From NCBI GenBank assembly GCA_958415625.1, contig CATYZI010000009.1, positions 1-64,000 on the forward strand: DNA of 64,000 nt. Reading direction: 5' to 3'. This DNA is from an uncultured Collinsella sp. GTDB taxonomy: Bacteria; Actinomycetota; Coriobacteriia; Coriobacteriales; Coriobacteriaceae. Positions 14,424 to 22,738 of this stretch are shown piece by piece (within the stretch, counting starts at the first letter, position 1; each line of letters begins with the position of its first letter). Under the pieces are notes generated by a model. That model saw only the letters and a program-made list of their open reading frames with translations. It was not told the DNA's origin and did not search any database. The position numbers were made by a program, and so were the translations under genes.

Positions 14424-16304
14424 CTAAATCGTGGGAAACGCGACGACGTCGGCGGGGCGTGCCAAGGTTTCGGCAATGCGGTCTTGCACCTCGAGCAGGC
14501 AGTCGAGCAGCAGCGGGTTAAAGGTGCCGCACTTACCGTCCAGGATCATCTGGATCGCCTCCTTGTGCGGGATAGCGTCCTTGTACACGCGCACGCTCGT
14601 CAGCGCATCATACACGTCGGCCACCGAGACCACCTGCGCGGCAATGGGAATCTCGTCGCCCTTAAGGCCATCGGGATAGCCCTTGCCGTCCCAGCGCTCG
14701 TGATGCCAACGCGCAATCTGGTACGCATATTCCATAAGCGCATTGCCGACGTGATGGCGGCCCAGCTCAAGCAACATGTCGGCGCCCATCGTGGTATGCG
14801 TCTTCATAATCTCGAACTCCTCGGGCGTAAGGCGCCCGGGTTTGTTGAGAATCGCATCGTCAATCGACATCTTGCCGATATCGTGCAGCGCCGAAGCCAA
14901 GGCAATCGTGGAGCGTTCCTCATTGTCGAGGGAGATCGTGCCGCTACGCTGGACCAGACAGCCAAGCAGCAGCTCGGTCAGCTTCTCGATGTTCGTAACG
15001 TGCCTGCCGCTCTCGCCATTGCGAAGCTCCATGACGCCGGCCATGATGTCGATGAGCATGCGACTGTTCTTGACGCGCTCGTTGTACTGCTGGGACAGCA
15101 GGCTCGTCAGGCGGCGCTGCTTGGCGTATAGGCGGATGGTGTTGCTTACACGGCGGCGCACGACACGGGAGTCAAACGGGCGGTTGATATAGTCCGAGGC
15201 GCCCAGCTCGTACGCGCGCAAAACCATATCATCGGAATCTTCGCTCGAAATCATGATGAAAGGCAGATTGTCGATACCCGATCGGCGCGACAGATCGGCC
15301 AGCACCTCAAAGCCGCTTATGCCCGGCATGACAATATCCAGCAGCACGAGCGACAACTCATCGCCATAGCGGTCGACCATGTCGAGCGCCGTACGACCGT
15401 TGTCGGCCTCGAGGATGCAATACTCGTCCTTGAGCATCTCGTTGAGAATGGCTCGGTTCATGTCGGAGTCATCGACAATAAGCACCAAAGGCTTTTCGCT
15501 TTGGAAGGCTTCGATGGAATCGGCGTCGGTCACGACCGTACCGGCTTTTGCCTTAGCGCGGCTCAATAACTGGACAGCGCGGCCAACTCCCTCATCGACC
15601 GTCTCGCCATGAATGCGAACGCCACCAACACATGCCGTCAAGCTCACGTGCTCATGGCCCGGAATAATCGCGGAACGAACGGCATCGGATACCTGACGCA
15701 GGCGACGGGCGAAGTCATCGGAGGGAATATCGGGCATGACGACCACAAACTTGTCGCAGCCATAGCGTACGAGCTCGTCAGTCGAACGAATTCCGCTGCG
15801 TATGGCTGTCGCCACAGCACCGAGCGCAAGGTCGCCGGCATGACGGCCACACGTATCGTTGAAGACCCTAAAATCATCAAGGTCGATCACCGCAACGCCG
15901 GCATTCATGCGGGCGCTTCGGAGCTTTTCCTCGTAATATCGGCGATTGTGCACGCTCGTCAGCACGTCGGTGTAGACAAGGTCCTCTTCTGCGGCCTCTT
16001 GCTCATCAATCGGACGCACCATCAGCAAGACGTGAGGCTCGCCCTCGACCTTTAGAGGGCGCAGGCGAGCGCGGTACTCAATACCATCATTGAGCAGCTG
16101 CTCCGACACCTCATCCGAATCTGCCAAGGCCTCAAGACTCGACTGACGCAGACAAGGGCAGCGATCGCCGGCGAGCAGGCAGTTAGGCTCGCTCTTAATC
16201 TGATCGGCCGACAGTAAGCGTACCACGGGGTAGGTCTTCGCGACACGGGCGACCTCGGCGGCAGCCTCCTCGTCGGTTAGATTGACCTCGTGATTATTGA
16301 GCAT
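14424..16304 (-). CDS. GGDEF-receiver-HD-GYP signalling protein
   Basis: A 626-residue cytoplasmic protein without membrane spans. Residues about 110-265 form a GGDEF domain whose signature is GCDKF (182-186), so diguanylate cyclase activity is doubtful, although the DLDDF metal motif (141-145) remains. Residues 272-390 are a receiver with phospho-acceptor Asp323 (LLDIVMPG). Residues about 415-615 are an HD-GYP domain with HD at 474-475 and HERWDGKGYPDG (535-546), a metal-dependent c-di-GMP phosphodiesterase signature. The likely role is phosphorylation-gated breakdown of c-di-GMP. An HPt gene follows. The ribosome site AAAGGGCC is modest. Confidence 0.9.
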   Translation of the reverse strand: MLNNHEVNLTDEEAAAEVARVAKTYPVVRLLSADQIKSEPNCLLAGDRCPCLRQSSLEALADSDEVSEQLLNDGIEYRARLRPLKVEGEPHVLLMVRPIDEQEAAEEDLVYTDVLTSVHNRRYYEEKLRSARMNAGVAVIDLDDFRVFNDTCGRHAGDLALGAVATAIRSGIRSTDELVRYGCDKFVVVMPDIPSDDFARRLRQVSDAVRSAIIPGHEHVSLTACVGGVRIHGETVDEGVGRAVQLLSRAKAKAGTVVTDADSIEAFQSEKPLVLIVDDSDMNRAILNEMLKDEYCILEADNGRTALDMVDRYGDELSLVLLDIVMPGISGFEVLADLSRRSGIDNLPFIMISSEDSDDMVLRAYELGASDYINRPFDSRVVRRRVSNTIRLYAKQRRLTSLLSQQYNERVKNSRMLIDIMAGVMELRNGESGRHVTNIEKLTELLLGCLVQRSGTISLDNEERSTIALASALHDIGKMSIDDAILNKPGRLTPEEFEIMKTHTTMGADMLLELGRHHVGNALMEYAYQIARWHHERWDGKGYPDGLKGDEIPIAAQVVSVADVYDALTSVRVYKDAIPHKEAIQMILDGKCGTFNPLLLDCLLEVQDRIAETLARPADVVAFPTI

Positions 16305-16350
16305 ATGGGGCCCTTTCGATAGCTTCGCATGGTAGCGGTGGGTTCCAAAT

Positions 16351-16364
16351 GTTACAAGGGTAAC
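16351..16364. promoter_or_regulatory. Short palindrome upstream of the HD-GYP gene
   Basis: GTTACAAGGGTAAC has 5-bp arms and lies 47-60 bp before the start at 16304, where promoter or operator sequence is expected. It is weak evidence alone. The 16305-16515 gap holds no gene. Confidence 0.25.
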
Positions 16365-16515
16365 ACCTTGCCGATGCAGGTAAGCACGTAAATGCTGTTA
16401 CATTTTTATGAGTTGGCAGACGGCGCGATTGAAGCCGCAGACGTGAGGTTTTGAACACATTTGTTAACAATGCCGAAACGTTTGCGGGCAAAGTCTGCTT
16501 TGGCTATTGCGGGTG

Positions 16516-17313
16516 TTAGAGCCCCAGGATGCCAAGGACAGTCTGGGCAGCCGCTCCCGGGCGATCGCGCAGACCGTTGTGCGCGCCGGGAACCATTACG
16601 AGCGGACAGTCCAAAAGCTCAGCCGCCACCCTCGTGCCCGCCTCGCGAGGCGTGCCAATCGAGAGCTCGCCCAGGAGCACGGCGGCCACCGTTTTCGACG
16701 CACGGACGCTATCCCAATCGGGAACGCAGGTCATAGTAATCCCGTATTCGTTCGCCATGAAACTGCGGCCGTTGCGCAGGGCATGCTTGGCTTCCGCCTC
16801 GGTTAACTTGGGGGCCTCAGGGTCCGAATCGCCGATGGCGCCCAGGAAGGCCCGTAATGCCCTGGAGACCTTTCCCGCGGCGATCAACTCGAGCAAAACC
16901 GGGGCCGCGCCCAGGCCGGCGCCCTCATCCGTCACGGCGGGTTCATGCAGAATCGCGCGCGAGATTATGGCGGGGTTTGCACGGAGGAGCTCCAGGGTCA
17001 CCAGTGTACCGGCACTGTGCGCGAGCACGTTTGCCGGAGCGCCAATATGCTCGATAACGGCCTGCAGGTCGGCGGCTTGGGCGGCGAGGTCGTAGCGTCC
17101 GTCTGCAGCGTCGCCACTCTCGCCGCAACCGCGGCGGTCGTAGGCAATGACGCGATAGTCACAGGCGACCTCGCGGGCGATGGCGTCAAAAAAGACACCG
17201 TCGACACACGCGCCGTGCACGCACACCAGGGCAGGTGCGCTGGGTAATACGTCCGGGGCAGCATACTCGCGACAGGCAATCGTGGTGCCCGCATTCTCGA
17301 CCGTAAAATCCAT
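16516..17313 (-). CDS. Alpha/beta hydrolase
   Basis: A 265-residue soluble alpha/beta hydrolase. The oxyanion region reads LVCVHGACVDG. The nucleophile elbow is LAHSAGTLV (Ser in an A-H-S-A-G elbow, with Ala replacing the first Gly of GxSxG). The catalytic His is probably in VPGAHNGLRDRPG. Substrates in this family range from esters to C-C bonds and cannot be deduced. It is monocistronic; the next gene on the strand is more than 280 bp away beyond the 17.5 kb operon's terminator. Confidence 0.8.
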   Translation of the reverse strand: MDFTVENAGTTIACREYAAPDVLPSAPALVCVHGACVDGVFFDAIAREVACDYRVIAYDRRGCGESGDAADGRYDLAAQAADLQAVIEHIGAPANVLAHSAGTLVTLELLRANPAIISRAILHEPAVTDEGAGLGAAPVLLELIAAGKVSRALRAFLGAIGDSDPEAPKLTEAEAKHALRNGRSFMANEYGITMTCVPDWDSVRASKTVAAVLLGELSIGTPREAGTRVAAELLDCPLVMVPGAHNGLRDRPGAAAQTVLGILGL

Positions 17314-17492
17314 ACTGTGTTCCCATCGTCAATGCTCATTCAGACGCACGCCAGCAGCTCCGGACAGGCCCTCATCGTCTTGTGCTTTGTTAACAGATTA
17401 ACTGTACCCGTCTCGCGCCTTTTCGCAACCGATTTCCGGAAGTGCGGGGAAGAGCTGAGACCTGTCGAGCACAACCAGTTTTTGCCTCACAA

Positions 17493-17560
17493 AACAAAAT
17501 CGTCCCGGCTGACGTCAGATTCCAGCACTGCACAGGCGGAATCCAGCATCAGCCGGGACG
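17493..17560 (-). terminator. Terminator of the 17.6-25.9 kb operon
   Basis: On the minus strand, CGTCCCGGCTGA pairs with TCAGCCGGGACG, with a further inner pairing of GGATTCC with GGAATC-like bases. The stem is followed by ATTTTGTTTTG. It lies about 35 bp after the AEC transporter stop. Nothing else is seen in 17314-17596. Confidence 0.8.
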
Positions 17561-17596
17561 GGCGGCAATGGAACGGCAACGTTGCCGCAGGGGACG

Positions 17597-18532
17597 CTAG
17601 GCGACCACGAGCATCGCCACAAGCGGAATCGTGATAATCGACGCCACGATGGATATGAACGTTCCTTGCGTCATAGGCTTGGCATCGACACCGTACATCA
17701 GGCAGTACAGAATGCCGTTGGTAGCGACGGGCATAGCCTGTCCGAGAACGATGATCGAGAGCACGTACGGGTTGGAGATGAACAGGCGCATGATGACGTA
17801 AAGCACAAGCGGCACCCCGACCAAACGAAACGCCACGGCAACATAGGCGCGCCAGTTGTTCACCATCTCGCGCGCCGGGTAGTTGGCGAGCGACGAACCG
17901 GAAATGAGCAGCGCCGCCGGCGTGGTGAAGTTGCCGCACATCGACAGACCGTTGCCCAAGATGCCCAGGTCATTCACGCCGAGCAGCACGAGCACCAGCA
18001 CGATGACGCTCGCGATTAGCACCGGCGAGAGCAGTTTCTTGGCACATGAGCTCACGACCTCGCCCAGGCCGCCCTCGGGCACGCCGTTGATGAGGATCAT
18101 GCCGACGCTGAACACGAAGAGGTTCCAGGCGATGTTGGCGATGGACGCATACAGCACCGCCTGGCTGCCCAGAACGGCCGAGAGCACGGGGAAGCCGATA
18201 AGGCCGACGTTGCCGTACGCGACGATAAAGCTATATACGCCGCGCAGGGCCTTCTCGCAGCCGAGGAGCCGTGGCACGACGAGCGCCAACGCTGTCGCGA
18301 TCACGTAGCCCACGATGGAGAAGATGAGCAGCTGGGCAATATCGCTCGCAGCGGGCAGGTCGCGTCCGCACACGGAGGCGATGATCATGGCGGGGAGGGT
18401 GACGTTGACCACGAGCCCCGATAGCTTGCTGTCGAAGTCACTGCCCATGAAGCCGAGCTTGTGCGCCACATACCCGATAATGATCGGGATGGCGAGCACG
18501 ACCATCTGAAATGCCGTATCGGCAAAACTCAT
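17597..18532 (-). CDS. AEC family transporter (auxin efflux carrier type)
   Basis: A 311-residue membrane protein with about ten hydrophobic spans in two halves. It starts MSFADTAFQMVVLAIPIIIGYVAHKLGFM. The conserved polar loop LVVNVTLPAMIIASV and its counterpart in the second half match bacterial AEC/MdcF-type carriers, several of which move organic acids such as malonate or malate. It is the last gene of an eight-gene minus-strand run, 11 bp after the butyrate kinase stop. Its likely role is export or exchange of an acid made or used by that pathway. Confidence 0.88.
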   Translation of the reverse strand: MSFADTAFQMVVLAIPIIIGYVAHKLGFMGSDFDSKLSGLVVNVTLPAMIIASVCGRDLPAASDIAQLLIFSIVGYVIATALALVVPRLLGCEKALRGVYSFIVAYGNVGLIGFPVLSAVLGSQAVLYASIANIAWNLFVFSVGMILINGVPEGGLGEVVSSCAKKLLSPVLIASVIVLVLVLLGVNDLGILGNGLSMCGNFTTPAALLISGSSLANYPAREMVNNWRAYVAVAFRLVGVPLVLYVIMRLFISNPYVLSIIVLGQAMPVATNGILYCLMYGVDAKPMTQGTFISIVASIITIPLVAMLVVA

Positions 18533-18543
18533 ATATGTCCCCC

Positions 18544-19668
18544 CTAGGCCTCAATATCGGCAAAGGCACCGGGCATCGTGAAACCCTTCCAGGAGGGCTC
18601 GCCGGTGAAGGTCATGACGTCCTCTGTGCCCTCGAGCGCACGGATAGCGCCGGATGCGAGGGCGTCCATCTCGAAGTCGCCACCGTAGACTTTGACCGGC
18701 GCGATCCACTCGACGCGCTCGCGCACATAGCCGGTGAAGTACGGGTCATTGGAGACGCCGCCGGTGAGGACGATGCCGTCGACCTCACCCTTGAGCACGG
18801 CCGCGAATGCGCCGATGTACTTGGCGACCTGATAGGCCATGGCGTCATAGACGACCTTCGCCCACTCGTCGCCCTCCTCGATGCGCTGGCAGATGATGCG
18901 GGCATCGTCGGTACCGCACAGACCCACAAGGCCGCCGGTCTTGCCAATCACGCCGTCCATCTGCTTCTTGTCGGCGCCCTCGGAGAAGGCGATCTTGACG
19001 ATGGGTTTGAGTGGAGCATCGCCCGAGCGATTAGGTGCGAAGGGGCCGGAGCCCTCGAGGACATCGTTGGTATCGATCATGCGACCATGCTTATGGCAGG
19101 CGACGGAAAGACCGCCTCCCACGTGTGCGACGATGAAGTTGCCCTCGGCATAGGTCGTGCCGAGTTCACTGGCGCAACGCATGGCGCATTCCTTCTGGTT
19201 GAGGCAGTGCACGTGGCTCTTGCGGTAGACGCCGGGGTAACCGGTGATACGGGCGACGTCCTCGAGCTCGTCGGTATCGGGCTGGTTGACGGCGTAGGCG
19301 GGCTTTCCCACCTGCTGGGCAAAAGCATACAGCAGCGGCGCACCTAAAATGGCGGGGTGGTTGACCCCGGCGTTCATGACGTAGTCGCAGACCGTATCAT
19401 CGATCGCAAAGATGCCGCCGACGGTGGGACCCATGGAGCCACAGTAGCCGGAGAACACATCGATGTCCTCGAGTTTGACGCCGTGCTCCTCGAGCGCGGC
19501 AAGGATGGTCTCCTTGCGATATTCGAACTGATCGGCCGCTTGGTCGAAGCGGGCGAGCTCCTGTGCCGGATGGGTGACATTAAGACGGAACAGAGCCTCG
19601 GTGCCGTCGAACACGGCGACCTTGGTTGAGGTGGAACCCGGGGAGAGGGTCAGGATCTTGTAGCTCAT
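18544..19668 (-). CDS. buk: Butyrate kinase family protein
   Basis: A 374-residue ASKHA-fold acyl kinase close to butyrate kinase. It begins YKILTLSPGSTSTKVAVFDG (phosphate loop). VAHVGGGLSVACHKHGRMIDTNDVLEGSGPFAPNRSG is the butyrate-kinase pattern (GGG...SVxAHxxGRxIDxNN), and IVLTGGVSNDPY lies near the end. It converts acyl phosphate plus ADP to acid plus ATP. The true acyl chain is uncertain (butyrate, isobutyrate or a branched or substituted acid). It sits in one operon with a phosphate acyltransferase and an acyl carrier protein, which could supply the acyl phosphate. GAAAGGAAGC precedes the ATG. Confidence 0.9.
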   Translation of the reverse strand: MSYKILTLSPGSTSTKVAVFDGTEALFRLNVTHPAQELARFDQAADQFEYRKETILAALEEHGVKLEDIDVFSGYCGSMGPTVGGIFAIDDTVCDYVMNAGVNHPAILGAPLLYAFAQQVGKPAYAVNQPDTDELEDVARITGYPGVYRKSHVHCLNQKECAMRCASELGTTYAEGNFIVAHVGGGLSVACHKHGRMIDTNDVLEGSGPFAPNRSGDAPLKPIVKIAFSEGADKKQMDGVIGKTGGLVGLCGTDDARIICQRIEEGDEWAKVVYDAMAYQVAKYIGAFAAVLKGEVDGIVLTGGVSNDPYFTGYVRERVEWIAPVKVYGGDFEMDALASGAIRALEGTEDVMTFTGEPSWKGFTMPGAFADIEA

Positions 19669-19769
19669 GAAAGCTTCCTTTCTATCTGGAGAAACAAATC
19701 AATAGGGGCAAGCGGTGTTGCCGAGTTTTGAAATGGAGACCCGGTGACGGAGACAAACGGCGTTGTCGA

Positions 19770-20168
19770 CTAGCGGTTTTGGATAGCAAAGATCACGAGC
19801 GACGTCACGTAGCCGATGAACACGAGCTGGATATACGTCGCCAGCCACGCGGCGACGATATCGCCGCCCGTCGGCGTCTGGATCAGAGCCATGGTGAAGG
19901 AGATGCACGTCACGAAGACGAAATTCTCGACAAAGATTTGGAGGATGGGACGCCAGCGGCGCTCTCCCGCCCATCCAGTCACGGCGGCGGCAAACCCAGG
20001 CACAGGCAGCACGAGTTGCAACAACACATTGGTGAAAAATGCCGACGCCACGCCCGGATACCAAGATTGAAACGTGATTTCGACACCGCCGAGGAGCATT
20101 GCCGAAGTGTTGATAACCAGCGCAAGCACGAGGTCACCGAGGATGGTTGCGACGTTCCATTTACACAT
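19770..20168 (-). CDS. Small membrane protein of unknown function
   Basis: A 132-residue protein with four probable membrane helices (ATILGDLVLALVINTSAMLLGG; VASAFFTNVLLQLVLPVPGFAAAV; ENFVFVTCISFTMALI; YIQLVFIGYVTSLVIFAI). I do not recognise a named family with certainty. It begins 5 bp after the esterase stop with a CCGGAG site and precedes butyrate kinase by 101 bp, so it belongs to the operon. It could be an accessory transporter or membrane scaffold; no catalytic motif is visible. Confidence 0.7.
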   Translation of the reverse strand: MCKWNVATILGDLVLALVINTSAMLLGGVEITFQSWYPGVASAFFTNVLLQLVLPVPGFAAAVTGWAGERRWRPILQIFVENFVFVTCISFTMALIQTPTGGDIVAAWLATYIQLVFIGYVTSLVIFAIQNR

Positions 20169-20173
20169 GGCAG

Positions 20174-21142
20174 CTACTCCGGATCTTCAAGGCCGGGAAA
20201 CGGCACGTCATGGCATGCCGGCCCGAGCAGATGTTCAAGAGACGTTTTGACAGCGCGGGCCGCAGCGCGTTGGAACCCAAGGGGTCGCGCGGCGACGGTC
20301 CCGGGCATCGAGATTGCTCGAAACGTCTCCATATCGGCCGCATCCTCGATGTAGCCGTGATAGACGCCCGCGACGGGATTCCAGACGCCAGATGCACCCG
20401 CATTAACCATACGGCGGCACAGCGTCTCCGCCTGAGACAGGAGCGCATCGCCCTCGACCGGGCAGAACACCGTAGGTGGCAACGCAGCGAGCTCGCCATC
20501 GCCTGCACGCACGGGAGACATCAGCGGATCGGTCTCGTCACGCTCCCCCGCATACATCGTCGAGAACGCAGCCATCTTATCGACCGGCAGGTCACAAGTG
20601 CGCACACCGTTCGGATCGATCCGCTCAGCCACATCGAGACACGGATAATGGAGAGCCAAACCCGAGACAAGCGGAGCCGAATCATCGCGCTGGGAGAGCA
20701 GGGCGTAGGCAACGGCCAGGTTCGCCCCGGCACTGTATCCCATGAGCACGGCGGGGGTCGACGCGACCTCGACCTCACCGCCGTCGACGATACGCCGGAC
20801 CGTGCCCGCCACATCGTTGAGTGCGGCGGGAAACGGATGTTCCGGCGCCAAGCGGTACTCGATCCCCACGACGTTGACATCGAAGGTGTCTCGCACCCAA
20901 GCGCGCAACGCATCGCCCTTGCGGGCATCGCCGAGTGCGAAGCCGCCCCCGTGAAGTTCGAACACCACAGGTCGGGGTGCTGTGCCAGCCGCACGGTGTA
21001 GCCAACAACCGCTCGCACAACCGAGTTCGAGCTCGGGTGCCAGCCACTCCCCCGTCATGGCACGGGCGTCGAGAGCGCGAGCGGTCTGACGGCGCAGATA
21101 CGGAAGCGCCGCCGCAAAGCCTCCCACGTCCATATCGGTCAT
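20174..21142 (-). CDS. Alpha/beta hydrolase, hormone-sensitive-lipase (HSL) type esterase
   Basis: A 322-residue esterase of the HSL family. The oxyanion motif HGGGFALGD is at about residues 64-72. The nucleophile elbow GYSAGAN has Ser at about 137. The YRLAPEHPFPAALND motif follows the oxyanion loop, and the catalytic His is probably in VYHGYIED. These enzymes split short-chain acyl esters. The start is the ATG at 21142, which overlaps the phosphate acyltransferase stop by one base (TGATG), so the two are translationally coupled. The ordinary upstream extension is only read-through of that gene. Confidence 0.9.
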   Translation of the reverse strand: MTDMDVGGFAAALPYLRRQTARALDARAMTGEWLAPELELGCASGCWLHRAAGTAPRPVVFELHGGGFALGDARKGDALRAWVRDTFDVNVVGIEYRLAPEHPFPAALNDVAGTVRRIVDGGEVEVASTPAVLMGYSAGANLAVAYALLSQRDDSAPLVSGLALHYPCLDVAERIDPNGVRTCDLPVDKMAAFSTMYAGERDETDPLMSPVRAGDGELAALPPTVFCPVEGDALLSQAETLCRRMVNAGASGVWNPVAGVYHGYIEDAADMETFRAISMPGTVAARPLGFQRAAARAVKTSLEHLLGPACHDVPFPGLEDPE

Positions 21143-22137
21143 CAGCGGGACGAGAGGACGAGCATCGCAATGTCGCCGACGATCTCGTCGACCGTGGCAC
21201 CGCGCGAGCTGTCGGCAACAGGACACTTGAAACCCGAGAGACTGTGGCCGTAAGCCGCACCGTGGGCAAAGCGCTGAATCAGCTTGACGGCGATGTTTGC
21301 GGCATTGAGGTCAGGAAACACAAGCACGTTAGCACGGCCGGCAACGTCGCTCTCGCGTTTGACCTTCTTGGCGGCGACAGCCGGATCGATCGCCGCATCG
21401 AGCTGAAACTCACCGTCGACGGCGAGTTCACTTCGACGCTCGCGGACGATCTTGATGGCTTCTTCGACACGGTCGACCGAGGCGCCGGCACCGGACCCAT
21501 CCGTGGAGAACGACAGAAACGCCACGCGGGGTTGCCATCCCATCATTGCCGCAGAGCCGTCCGCCGCCGCGATGGCGATGGATGCCAGCTCCTCTGCCGT
21601 AGGCTCAGGGTTGAGGCCACAGTCGGTAAAGCAGATAACGCTACCCTCGGGGCCCTCAAAGCCCGGAGTATCGACGAGCGCAAAGATACTCGGAACGTCG
21701 ACGCCCTCGGCGAGACCGATAATCGTCTGCGCCGCCATCAGCACGTCACCCGTGGTGTTAACATGGCCGCAGAACGTGCAGTCGACGTCACCCTGCTCCT
21801 CCATCATCATAGCGTAGTACATCGGGTTCTTGATCTTGCGGCGGCTGCCCTTGGCGCTGATGAGACGCGGGCCTCCGGCCATGTAGCGCTCGGCAAGCGT
21901 ATCGGCCGCAGCCTCGTCCGTGTTGTCGATAATCTCCATGCCCTCGAGCGATACGCCGGCACGCGCGGCGGTCTCCTCGATCACGGAACGCGGGCTTACG
22001 AGAACCGGGGTGCCGATACCCTCGTCGAGCACGCGGCGCGCGGCGAGAAGGGTCTTCTCCGCCTCGCACTCGGGAAGCGCCACACGCTTGGGCGCGCTCT
22101 TGGCGTCCTCGACGAGTTTTTCGATCAGGGTTGCCAT
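21142..22137 (-). CDS. Phosphate acyltransferase (Pta/Ptb family)
   Basis: A 331-residue phosphotransacylase. It starts MATLIEKLVEDAKSAPKRVALPECE. Central features are FCGHVNTTGDVLMAAQTIIG and PSIFALVDTPGF. The C-terminal signature is FAHGAAYGHSLSGFKCPVADSSRG, in the position where Pta has GPIxxGLxxPVxDLSRGC. The family interconverts acyl thioester plus phosphate with acyl phosphate plus thiol carrier. The altered signature and the neighbouring butyrate kinase and acyl carrier protein suggest an acyl group other than acetyl, and possibly acyl-ACP rather than acyl-CoA as donor (inference). AAAGGATG precedes the start. Confidence 0.87.
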   Translation of the reverse strand: MATLIEKLVEDAKSAPKRVALPECEAEKTLLAARRVLDEGIGTPVLVSPRSVIEETAARAGVSLEGMEIIDNTDEAAADTLAERYMAGGPRLISAKGSRRKIKNPMYYAMMMEEQGDVDCTFCGHVNTTGDVLMAAQTIIGLAEGVDVPSIFALVDTPGFEGPEGSVICFTDCGLNPEPTAEELASIAIAAADGSAAMMGWQPRVAFLSFSTDGSGAGASVDRVEEAIKIVRERRSELAVDGEFQLDAAIDPAVAAKKVKRESDVAGRANVLVFPDLNAANIAVKLIQRFAHGAAYGHSLSGFKCPVADSSRGATVDEIVGDIAMLVLSSR

Positions 22138-22270
22138 CTTGTCTTCATCCTTTCGCAGTTAGTTGAGGCGATGCTGCCTCGCTATGGGATCCGAGCCTCC
22201 GCCAGATCCCATGACGACGCCGCAACGATTAGACGGGGCGACGGCAGGGCGCCGCCGCCCCGGGCGCAGG

Positions 22271-22522
22271 CTACATCGAGAGGGTGTCGTCGATGAACTT
22301 TGCGGCGTCGGCGAAGGTCTTGCACTTGTTGAGCTGCATGAAGGGCACCTCGACCTCGTACTCGTCCTCGAGCTCGGAGGCGAACTGGACGATATTCACG
22401 CTCTTGCAACCCAAGTCGTCGACAAAGGAGGTCTCGGCCGAAAGGCTGTCACGGTCGCTACCGAAAATCTCGACGGCCTTGTCCTTGAGAATATCGATGA
22501 CTTCTTCCTGGAATTCGTTCAT
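22271..22522 (-). CDS. Dedicated acyl carrier protein
   Basis: An 83-residue acidic, helical carrier protein. The phosphopantetheine site is at Ser41 in DDLGCKSVNIVQF; fatty-acid ACPs usually have DSL at this point, so the residues around the serine differ (CKS-V). The rest (ELEDEYEVEVPFMQ...TFADAAKFIDD) follows the ACP pattern. It lies between a MFS transporter and a phosphate acyltransferase, away from any fatty-acid synthase gene in this window, with a holo-ACP synthase gene 5.2 kb away beyond the divergent regulator. It probably serves the operon's own pathway. AAGGAAAGGAAC precedes the ATG. Confidence 0.9.
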   Translation of the reverse strand: MNEFQEEVIDILKDKAVEIFGSDRDSLSAETSFVDDLGCKSVNIVQFASELEDEYEVEVPFMQLNKCKTFADAAKFIDDTLSM

Positions 22523-22636
22523 GATGTGTTCCTTTCCTTGTGGGGCTGGATACCGAGCGATCGCTCGGCTAGGTTTATAAAAGCTTGTCTGGCGACTGCG
22601 ACGTTCCGGCTCAATGGATGCGCAGTTGCTAGGCGG

Positions 22637-22738
22637 CTACTCTCCGCAGATGTTGGACGCGATCTGCTTATAGGGCAGCGCGATTACGGGGACGAGCGCG
22701 ATGAGGCAGATAACGAAGACCGCGAGCATCACGTTCTA
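22637..22738 (-). other. In-frame TAG and 32-codon continuation of the MFS gene
   Basis: After the TAG at 22738-22736 the same frame runs 32 more codons to a second TAG at 22639-22637. It encodes a hydrophobic helix and polar tail (NVMLAVFVICLIALVPVIAL, then PYKQIASNICGE). This is what the twelfth helix and cytoplasmic end of an MFS protein should look like. A single base change (for example TAC or AAG to TAG) would explain it. Confidence 0.8.

Noticed and set aside
22736..22738. Pyrrolysine insertion at the amber codon
   Set aside because: Nothing in the window suggests Pyl machinery and the site is a membrane-helix boundary; a nonsense mutation or sequence error is simpler.
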